This document shows positions 22,512 through 28,739 of a stretch of DNA of 28,739 bases, piece by piece. This DNA comes from JAMCRM01 sp041685075. GTDB lineage: Bacteria; Acidobacteriota; Terriglobia; Bryobacterales; Bryobacteraceae. Position 1 is the stretch's first letter, and each line of letters opens with the position of its first letter. The position numbers and the translations under genes were made by a program. The stretch covers positions 1 to 28,739 of the forward strand of contig JAWLGN010000032.1 of NCBI GenBank assembly GCA_041685075.1. Reading direction: 5' to 3'. A model generated the notes under the pieces. It made no database searches. It saw only the letters and a list, made by a program, of their open reading frames with translations, and was not told where the DNA came from.

Positions 22512-23786
22512 GTGACTACCAGTTTGCCCATCGCCATCGAGGACGAAAACAATCCGTGGCTCGCCGCCGCCGCGAGATTTGACCAGGCCGCGGCCCTGCT
22601 CAACCTCGACGACGGCATTCGCAAAATACTCCAGACATCCGATAAGGAAATCACCGTTCACATTCCCGTGCAGCTTGACGATGGGCGCATCGAGGTGTTT
22701 ACCGGCTACCGCGTGCAGCACTCCCTGGCCCGCGGTCCAGGCAAGGGCGGCATCCGCTTCGCTCCGGACATCACGCTGGACGAGATGCGTGCCCTGGCAT
22801 CCTGGATGACGTGGAAATGCGCCGTGGTGAACATTCCCTTCGGCGGCGCCAAGGGAGGGGTGGTCTGCAACCCCTTCCTGCTCTCCGACTCTGAACTGGA
22901 ACGGCTCACGCGCCGCTACACGGCCGAGATCATGGATGTCATCGGCCCGGAGCGCGACGTTCCCGCTCCCGACGTGAACACCAACGACCGCATCATGGCC
23001 TGGGTGATGGACACCTACTCCATGCACCAGCGCCACACCGTCACCGCCGTGGTTACGGGCAAGCCCATGGCCATCGGCGGATCGCGCGGGCGGCGGGAAG
23101 CTACCGGGCGCGGCTGTCTCATCGTCACCCGGAAAGCGCTGGAGCGCCTCGGCATCCGGCAAGACAACACGCGCGTCGTGATCCAGGGCTTCGGCAACGT
23201 CGGCAGCATGACCGCCAAGCTCATGCAGGAGGCGGGCTTTAAGATCATCTGCATCATCGAGTACGACGGGGCCGTTTACAACCCCAACGGAATCGATGCC
23301 AACGCGCTGCTCCAGCACCGCGCCGAGACCGGCTCCATCCTCAACTTTCCAGGCGCCGAAAACATGGACCGCCACGAGGCCATGTTCCTCGAATGCGAGG
23401 TGCTGGTTCCCGCCGCCACCGAAAACGTCATCACTTCGCAGAATGCCGGGCAACTGCGCTGCCGCATCCTGTGCGAAGGCGCTAACGGCCCCACGACGCC
23501 GCTCGCCGACGACATCCTGGCGCGCCAGGGCATCTTCGTCATCCCCGACATTCTGGCCAACGCCGGCGGTGTCACGGTCTCCTATTTCGAGTGGGTGCAG
23601 GACCGCCAGGGCTTGTTCTGGAACGAGAAGCAGGTGAACGAGCGCCTTCAGGAAATCATGGAGGAGAGCTTCGACGCAGTGGTGGGCTACGCGGCCAAGC
23701 ACAAGGTGGACAACCGCACCGGCGCCTACATGCTGGCGCTCGACCGCGTGGCGTTTGCCATTAAGCTCCGGGGGCTGTACGCTTAG
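22512..23786 (+). CDS. gdhA: Glu/Leu/Phe/Val-type dehydrogenase (probable glutamate dehydrogenase)
   Basis: This 424-residue protein from the GTG at 22512 is the usual length of hexameric RocG/GudB-like glutamate dehydrogenases. Signatures are GPGKGGIRF (K78), the second lysine in MTWKCAVVNIPFGGAKGG (K102, K114), the catalytic Asp in VPAPDVNTND (D154), and the Rossmann motif VIQGFGNVGS (about 224-232). It interconverts glutamate and 2-oxoglutarate plus ammonium with NAD(P)+/NAD(P)H; leucine- and phenylalanine-using relatives share the motifs. The set of substrate-pocket residues cannot be checked by eye, so glutamate is the likely but not proven substrate. It has its own promoter candidate and a strong ribosome-binding site; mutS follows 16 bases after its stop. 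It would link the arginase product pathway to ammonium. Confidence 0.93.
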   Translation: MTTSLPIAIEDENNPWLAAAARFDQAAALLNLDDGIRKILQTSDKEITVHIPVQLDDGRIEVFTGYRVQHSLARGPGKGGIRFAPDITLDEMRALASWMTWKCAVVNIPFGGAKGGVVCNPFLLSDSELERLTRRYTAEIMDVIGPERDVPAPDVNTNDRIMAWVMDTYSMHQRHTVTAVVTGKPMAIGGSRGRREATGRGCLIVTRKALERLGIRQDNTRVVIQGFGNVGSMTAKLMQEAGFKIICIIEYDGAVYNPNGIDANALLQHRAETGSILNFPGAENMDRHEAMFLECEVLVPAATENVITSQNAGQLRCRILCEGANGPTTPLADDILARQGIFVIPDILANAGGVTVSYFEWVQDRQGLFWNEKQVNERLQEIMEESFDAVVGYAAKHKVDNRTGAYMLALDRVAFAIKLRGLYA

Positions 23787-23802
23787 TGGGTAACGGCACT
23801 TC

Positions 23803-26394
23803 ATGAGCGAGCCTTCCACCCCGCTCATGCGGCAGTACAACGCACTGAAGCAGCAGGTGCCCGGAACCCTGCTGCTGTTCCGCTTGGGCGATTTTTACGA
23901 GCTGTTCTACGAGGACGCGGTCACGGCGGCCCGCGAGCTGGAGATTACCCTCACCTCCCGCAACAGGGAGAAGGGCACGCCCGTACCCATGTGCGGGGTG
24001 CCCCACCATGCCGCCGAGGGTTATATCGCCCGGCTGGTGCAGAAGGGCTACCGCGTGGCCATCTGCGAGCAGATGGAAGATCCGCGGCTGGCCAAGAAGC
24101 TCGTCAAGCGCGATATCACCCGGATTGTCACGCCGGGCACCGCCACCGACAGCAACCTGCTGCGCTCTCACGAGAACAACTACTTGGCCGCGGTGTCCCG
24201 CGCCGGCAACCGCGCCGGCATCGCCCACGTGGATGTCTCCACCGGCGAGTTCCGCGTCACCGAGGCCGACCCGGCGGAAGCCGGCGCGATCCTCGAACAG
24301 ATTGGCGCGCGCGAGGTGCTCTTCCCGGCCGATCTGCCGCTCATCAGCGGGGAGCAGCAGGACAGCCGCTACCTGCGCACCGAACTCGAAGAGTGGATCT
24401 TCAGCTTCGACTACGCCGAGCGCACTTTGAAGGAGCACTTCCGCCTGCTCACGCTGGACGGCTGCGGGCTGGCGGGACGCGCCGCCGCCGTCTGCGCCGC
24501 AGGCGCCATCCTGCACTACCTGCGGGAGACGCAGCGCGCCGCACTCGACCACCTCGACCGCCCAGCACACTACGAACGCTCCGAGAGCATGCTGCTCGAC
24601 GCCATTTCGGTGCGCAACCTGGAGCTGGTGGAGCCGCTCTTTGCCGGCGACGGCACGACACTGCTCTCCGTGCTCGACCAGACCATCACCGGCATGGGCG
24701 GCCGCTTGCTCCGCCGCCGGCTGCTGGCGCCTTCCATGGACCGCGACGAGATCGAGTCGCGTCTGGACGCCGTAGGGGAGCTTGCCCAGCAGACCATCCT
24801 GCGCTCGGAGCTGCGGCGCGAACTGGAGGGCGTGCTGGATCTCGAGCGGCTGCTGGCCAAGGTCACCCTCGGCGCCGCCGGACCGCGCGAGCTGCTGGCG
24901 CTGGGCCGCTCGCTCCAGAAGGTGCCCGCCATCAAGCGCTGCTTCGATACGCGCCAGTCGCGGCGGCTGTGTACCCTCTACGACTGCCTGGACGAAATCC
25001 CCGAGGTACGCGACCGGATTCTCGAAGCCATCGCCGACGAGCCGCCGGTCAACCTCGCCGACGGCGGCGCCATCCGCCCCGGCTTCAACGCCGAACTCGA
25101 CGAACTCCGGGACCTGCGCCAGAACGGCCGCCAGTACATCGCCCGCATCGAGGCGCGGGAGCGCGAGCGCACCGGCATCCAGTCGCTCAAGGTGCGGTTC
25201 AACAATGTCTTCGGCTACTACATCGAGATCTCCAAGCCCAACCTGCACCTGGCGCCCCCCGACTACGAGCGCAAGCAGACACTGGTGAACGCCGAGCGCT
25301 TCACCACCCCGGAGCTGAAGGAGTACGAGCGCAAGATCCTGGACGCGGAAGAGAAGATCCTGGTACTGGAGAAGGAGCTTTTCACCGAGGTCCGGAAGTT
25401 CGCCGCCGCACATGCGCAGCGGATCCGCGCCACCGCCGCCACTATCGCGGAGCTGGATGTCACGGCCGCGCTGGCTCAGGTGGCCGCTGAAAACCGATAC
25501 TGCCGGCCGTGCTTCACCTCCGGGGACGAGATGCGCATCGTCGGCGGCCGCCACCCGGTGATCGAGCGCCTGGCCGAGCAGGAAGCCGGCCGCTTCATCC
25601 CCAACGACCTGTACCTGAACGATTCCACGGACCTGATCGCCATCATCACCGGCCCCAACATGGGCGGCAAATCGACCTACCTGCGGCAGGCGGCGCTCAT
25701 CGCCATCCTTGCCCAGATGGGTTCCTTCGTGCCCGCCGAATCGGCCGACCTGCCCATCATCGACCGCGTCTTCACACGCATCGGAGCCTCCGACAATCTT
25801 TCGCGCGGCCGCTCCACCTTCATGGTGGAGATGACCGAGACGGCCATCATCCTGAACACCGCCACGCCGCGCAGTTTCGTGGTGCTGGACGAGATCGGCC
25901 GCGGCACCGCCACCTACGACGGGCTGGCGCTCGCCTGGGCGGTGATAGAGCACATCCACCAGCACACGCGCGCCAAGACGCTCTTTGCGACCCACTACCA
26001 CGAGCTGACCGAACTCGCCGACCAGATCGAGGGCGTGCGCAACCTGCGGGTCTCGGGAAAGGACGCGGGCGGCCGCATCATCTTTCTGCGCAAGGTGCAG
26101 CCCGGCCGCGCCGACCGCAGCTACGGCATCGAGGTGGCCCGCCTGGCCGGCCTGCCGCCGCCGGTGATCGAGCGCGCCCGCGAGGTGCTCAAGCTGCACG
26201 AACGCAGCGGGCACGTGGTCACCGAGGAACTTTCCCCGCGGCCCACGCAGCCCGTGCAGATCCAACTGTTCGAGCCGGTGAACCATCGCATCGCCGAACG
26301 TATCCGCGAGCTGAACCTGGACGAACTGCGCCCGCTCGAGGCGCTGCAACTGCTCAGCGAGTTGCAGGAAGAGTTGAAGAAATCATGCGTGTAG
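23803..26394 (+). CDS. mutS: DNA mismatch recognition protein MutS
   Basis: This 863-residue protein is full length. The mismatch-binding Phe-x-Glu is intact in RLGDFYELF (F31-Y32-E33). A connector, lever and clamp follow, with the family block RFNNVFGYYIEI and TLVNAERFTTPELKEYE. The ATPase domain has Walker A GPNMGGKSTYLRQ (G617 on), Walker B DEIGRGT (D696 on) and THYHEL (T730 on). Near the C-terminus QIQLF (819-823) fits the sliding-clamp-binding consensus QxxLF, as in other bacterial MutS proteins. It binds mismatches and small loops and recruits MutL. MutL is not in the window. The last ten bases overlap anmK, and the dehydrogenase precedes it by 16 bases. The start at 23803 has no strong ribosome-binding site, though the N-terminus lines up with known MutS proteins. 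Confidence 0.97.
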   Translation: MSEPSTPLMRQYNALKQQVPGTLLLFRLGDFYELFYEDAVTAARELEITLTSRNREKGTPVPMCGVPHHAAEGYIARLVQKGYRVAICEQMEDPRLAKKLVKRDITRIVTPGTATDSNLLRSHENNYLAAVSRAGNRAGIAHVDVSTGEFRVTEADPAEAGAILEQIGAREVLFPADLPLISGEQQDSRYLRTELEEWIFSFDYAERTLKEHFRLLTLDGCGLAGRAAAVCAAGAILHYLRETQRAALDHLDRPAHYERSESMLLDAISVRNLELVEPLFAGDGTTLLSVLDQTITGMGGRLLRRRLLAPSMDRDEIESRLDAVGELAQQTILRSELRRELEGVLDLERLLAKVTLGAAGPRELLALGRSLQKVPAIKRCFDTRQSRRLCTLYDCLDEIPEVRDRILEAIADEPPVNLADGGAIRPGFNAELDELRDLRQNGRQYIARIEARERERTGIQSLKVRFNNVFGYYIEISKPNLHLAPPDYERKQTLVNAERFTTPELKEYERKILDAEEKILVLEKELFTEVRKFAAAHAQRIRATAATIAELDVTAALAQVAAENRYCRPCFTSGDEMRIVGGRHPVIERLAEQEAGRFIPNDLYLNDSTDLIAIITGPNMGGKSTYLRQAALIAILAQMGSFVPAESADLPIIDRVFTRIGASDNLSRGRSTFMVEMTETAIILNTATPRSFVVLDEIGRGTATYDGLALAWAVIEHIHQHTRAKTLFATHYHELTELADQIEGVRNLRVSGKDAGGRIIFLRKVQPGRADRSYGIEVARLAGLPPPVIERAREVLKLHERSGHVVTEELSPRPTQPVQIQLFEPVNHRIAERIRELNLDELRPLEALQLLSELQEELKKSCV

Positions 26395-27470
26395 CCGGCA
26401 TCATGAGCGGCACCTCGCTCGACGGAATCGACGTGGCGATCGTGGATATCGAGCGGCGCCGCATCTCCACGGTGGCGGTGCGCAGCACCCCGTATCCGCC
26501 CGAAATGCGCCCCGCGCTGTTGGGGGTGTCCAACACCGCCACGACGACCGGCGACATCGCGCGGCTGGGCTTCCGGTTGGGAGAACTCTACGCCCGGGCC
26601 GTTCGCGAAACCTGCCGCCGCAGCGGCGTGCCGCTCGAGTCGCTCGACCTGATCGGCTGCCATGGGCAGACCATCTATCACGAAAGCGGCGTGGCCACGA
26701 TGCAGATCGGCGAAGCCGCGATCATCGCCGAGCGCACCGGCATTCCGGTGGTCTCCGACTTCCGGCCGCGCGACATCGCCGCCGGCGGCACCGGCGCGCC
26801 CCTGGTCCCCTACGTGGATTACTGGCTTTTCCGCCATCCCCGCCGCGGCCGCATCGCGCTGAACATCGGGGGCATCGCCAATATCACCGCCATACCCGCC
26901 GGCGCCGCGCCCGATGACGTGGTGGCCTTCGACACCGGGCCGGGCAACATGGTGATCGACGCGCTGGCCGCCCGCCACACCGGCGGCAAATTGAACTACG
27001 ACAAGGACGGCCGCATCGCCGCCAAAGGCAAGGTGCGGCGCAAACTGCTCGACGAGCTGCTGGCCGACCCCTACTACCGGCAGAAGCCGCCCAAGACCGC
27101 CGGCCGCGAGCAGTACGGGAAAGAATTCGTCTCGCGGCTGCGAGGGCGCACGGAAGACCTGGTGGCAACCGCCACGGTCCTGACCGCCGCGACCATCGCG
27201 ATGGGAATCCACCGGCTGCGCGGCCAATACCACGACCTGATCGTCTCGGGCGGCGGCGCCCACAATCCGCAGATCATGGCGCACCTGGCCGCCTTTCTGC
27301 CGGACCTGGCCATCGCGACCTCGGCCGATTACGGCATCGACATCGACGGCAAAGAGGCCATCTGTTTCGCCGTCCTGGCCTACGAAACCGCGCGCGGGCG
27401 GCCATCCAACCTGCCTTCGGCCACCGGCGCCCGCCGCGCCGCCATACTGGGGAAAATCACCCCCGCCTGA
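26385..27470 (+). CDS. anmK: Anhydro-N-acetylmuramic acid kinase
   Basis: This 361-residue sugar kinase has the AnmK signatures: GIMSGTSLDGIDVAI at the N-terminus (the ATP-binding loop), GCHGQTIYH, SDFRPRDIAAGGTGAPLVPYVD, NIGGIANIT and FDTGPGNMVID (the catalytic Asp region), and DGKEAICFAVLAYET near the end. It opens and phosphorylates 1,6-anhydro-MurNAc released during wall turnover, giving MurNAc-6-phosphate. The ATG at 26385 overlaps the mutS end by ten bases; it is preferred over the ATG at 26403, which would destroy the N-terminal motif. Together with the ddl gene this marks peptidoglycan synthesis and recycling genes in the region, though the mutS coupling has no known functional reason. 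A short 6-bp hairpin follows the stop. Confidence 0.95.
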   Translation: MRVAGIMSGTSLDGIDVAIVDIERRRISTVAVRSTPYPPEMRPALLGVSNTATTTGDIARLGFRLGELYARAVRETCRRSGVPLESLDLIGCHGQTIYHESGVATMQIGEAAIIAERTGIPVVSDFRPRDIAAGGTGAPLVPYVDYWLFRHPRRGRIALNIGGIANITAIPAGAAPDDVVAFDTGPGNMVIDALAARHTGGKLNYDKDGRIAAKGKVRRKLLDELLADPYYRQKPPKTAGREQYGKEFVSRLRGRTEDLVATATVLTAATIAMGIHRLRGQYHDLIVSGGGAHNPQIMAHLAAFLPDLAIATSADYGIDIDGKEAICFAVLAYETARGRPSNLPSATGARRAAILGKITPA

Positions 27471-27471
27471 A

Positions 27472-27488
27472 CGGCCGCTGTCCGGCCG
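27472..27488 (+). terminator. Short GC hairpin after anmK
   Basis: CGGCCG-CTGTC-CGGCCG makes a 6-bp stem one base after the anmK stop. It has no T run and the half-sites are themselves palindromic, so the assignment is weak. It resembles the hairpins after the LssY_C and amidohydrolase genes in position. Confidence 0.3.
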
Positions 27489-27512
27489 CCGCGCCGCAAC
27501 ACGTCCATCGGA

Positions 27513-27518
27513 TACAAT
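27513..27518 (+). promoter_or_regulatory. -10 element (TACAAT) for the kelch-type gene
   Basis: TACAAT overlaps the first possible ATG (27517) and ends 13 bases before the second (27532), so the second is the better start and the leader would be about seven bases. Confidence 0.5.
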
Positions 27519-27531
27519 GGCGGCTTCCGAC

Positions 27532-28739
27532 ATGCGCTATATCTCTTTCACTTTCGCTTTGGGGTTGCTACTCTCCCAATTCGGTTGCAGTGGGACGCCC
27601 GTGCCGGCCCGTGTACCCGCGAATACCTGGACACAGATTGACCGCGACGAACAGGGGGCGCGGCGCAACAGCTCCTTCCGGTATGTGGACGACGGCCGGT
27701 ACTTCCTGCTGTGGGGCTTCATGGGCTACGTCACCGACCAATACGGCGGTCCCGAGGAACCCTGGACCGGGAACAGCGAGTACGATATCGTGGTCTTCGA
27801 TCCCCAGAAGGGCAGGTGGGAGAGCCAGTTCCCGCGCGAGAAGGAAAGCGAGTGGCGCGGCAACCCGCCTCCGATGTATCACTGCACTTCCTACCAGGGG
27901 ATCACCACCGGCAGCTACAGGCCGCAATTGAAGGAACGGGACGGCGTGCTGCGCCCCGATCTGAACGTCGTCTTTGACCAGGTGGCCTACGACAGCAAGC
28001 GCTCCCGCATGATCTATTTCACCAGCGGGCGCACCTTCGCCTACGACGTACGCGAGCGGAAATGGACGGACGCGGCTCCCGGCACCCAAGGTCCGCCGCC
28101 CGTGAGCGGCGCCACCCTGAGCTACGATCCCTGGAACGACGAAGTGGTGCTGGTGGGCGGCGGGCACGTTGCCGAACCGGGCCCGGACGGGCGCCTTGTG
28201 GGCTATACCGGCACCTGGATCTATGAGGCCAACGCCTCGCGGTGGCGGCCTCTGGCCAACGGCCTCGAGCCTCCGCCGCGCATGTCCACCCGGCTGGTCA
28301 CCGATACGAAGAACAAGGTGATGGTGCTGTTCGGCGGAGACGGCCAGAGCCGCTATCTTGCCGACACCTGGATCTACGACACCGGCACGCGCCGCTGGAG
28401 GGAGTCCAAAGCCGCGGGCGGTCCGCCGCCCAGGGCCGGGCACTTCACGGTATACGACCCCGGCACGGGCTGGGTGATCGTCGGCGGGGGATACAACCGG
28501 CAGGATCTCACCGACATGTGGGCCTACGATGCCGCCGCCGACCGCTGGATGCGGCTGAACGGCCAGGTGCCGACCGGCTGGCACATCGCCGCGGACATCA
28601 TGCCGGAGGAGAGTTTCATCGTCCTGACCACCGCCGCCAAGCGCGAAGGGGACACCATGGGCTGCAACGAGATCTACCCGGTCCGCACCACCTACGCCTT
28701 CAAAGTGCGGCAGGAAGGGCTCGTGGACGTGAGCGTCGA
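27532..28739 (+). CDS. Exported kelch-repeat beta-propeller protein, C-terminally cut by the window
   Basis: This open reading frame has no stop before the window end and shows 402 residues. A hydrophobic N-terminus (ISFTFALGLLLSQFGCSG) looks like a signal sequence; the Cys might be a lipid-attachment site, but the residues before it (QFG) do not fit a lipobox well. Kelch-type blades follow, each with hydrophobic strand, Gly-Gly and a later Tyr/Trp: EVVLVGGGHVAE with TWIYEANASRW (about 203), VMVLFGGDGQ with DTWIYDTGTRRW (about 262) and WVIVGGGYNRQ with MWAYDAAADRW (about 315). Two earlier blades are looser (VVFDPQKGRW near 84, FAYDVRERKW near 169). Such propellers usually bind glycans or proteins. 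The start is the ATG at 27532, since the ATG at 27517 lies in the -10 hexamer. No function can be named. Confidence 0.82.
   Translation, partial: MRYISFTFALGLLLSQFGCSGTPVPARVPANTWTQIDRDEQGARRNSSFRYVDDGRYFLLWGFMGYVTDQYGGPEEPWTGNSEYDIVVFDPQKGRWESQFPREKESEWRGNPPPMYHCTSYQGITTGSYRPQLKERDGVLRPDLNVVFDQVAYDSKRSRMIYFTSGRTFAYDVRERKWTDAAPGTQGPPPVSGATLSYDPWNDEVVLVGGGHVAEPGPDGRLVGYTGTWIYEANASRWRPLANGLEPPPRMSTRLVTDTKNKVMVLFGGDGQSRYLADTWIYDTGTRRWRESKAAGGPPPRAGHFTVYDPGTGWVIVGGGYNRQDLTDMWAYDAAADRWMRLNGQVPTGWHIAADIMPEESFIVLTTAAKREGDTMGCNEIYPVRTTYAFKVRQEGLVDVSV

Noticed and set aside
23761..26349. Minus-strand open frame of 862 codons opposite mutS
   Set aside because: MutS is complete with all motifs on the plus strand; the antisense frame has no recognisable motif and low-complexity composition.
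1..28739. CRISPR arrays, tRNA or rRNA genes, insertion sequences, phage or defence genes
   Set aside because: I looked for regular short repeats, cloverleaf-type stretches in the gaps and transposase or nuclease motifs and found none; the longest gap between genes is only about 100 bases.

Overview
The window is gene-dense, high-GC bacterial chromosome (about two thirds GC by eye). It holds 24 protein genes, two of them cut by the window edges. I see no RNA genes, insertion sequences, phage genes or CRISPR arrays. The gene repertoire suggests an Acidobacteriota bacterium of the Bryobacterales/Solibacter type: a Tat-exported sugar-isomerase-like TIM barrel, an LssY_C protein, a CehA-like PHP protein, an RraA-like protein beside a YtcJ-like amidohydrolase, and a kelch protein. 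That placement is inference from gene style, not from a marker-gene search.

Layout. (1) 1-1087, plus strand: the end of a GT-B glycosyltransferase overlaps a prepilin peptidase. (2) 1084-3740, minus strand: an HD-GYP response regulator and a hybrid histidine kinase overlap by ATGA; the kinase ends tail-to-tail with the prepilin peptidase through interlocked stop codons. (3) 3820-6473, minus strand: a Tat-exported TIM-barrel protein, a membrane-anchored protein of unknown function and a secreted LssY_C protein form one operon closed by a hairpin. (4) 6541-28739, all plus strand: PHP phosphoesterase; a large exported protein with five roughly 100-residue repeats; HlyD-type adaptor; CMD/AhpD-like protein; rlmB; gamma-glutamyltransferase; a tight cluster of TIM barrel, asnS, arginase and ddl; S41 protease; RraA-like protein; YtcJ-like amidohydrolase; glutamate-type dehydrogenase; mutS overlapping anmK; and a secreted kelch protein running off the end.

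How the genes fit together. Most are housekeeping or envelope functions: cell-wall supply and recycling (ddl, anmK), periplasmic proteolysis (S41), glutathione/glutamate and arginine nitrogen metabolism (ggt, arginase, dehydrogenase), translation (asnS, rlmB) and DNA repair (mutS). The kinase/HD-GYP pair is a probable c-di-GMP-lowering circuit.

I found no defence system or biosynthetic cluster. The most notable points are: a recurring -10-like hexamer placed so close to start codons that several mRNAs should be leaderless or nearly so, in three cases built into or abutting the stop codon of the gene before; the five-repeat exported protein; the three-gene envelope operon of unknown role; and a TIM-barrel protein whose expected metal-binding His reads as Gln. 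The -10 hexamers also help decide several start codons.
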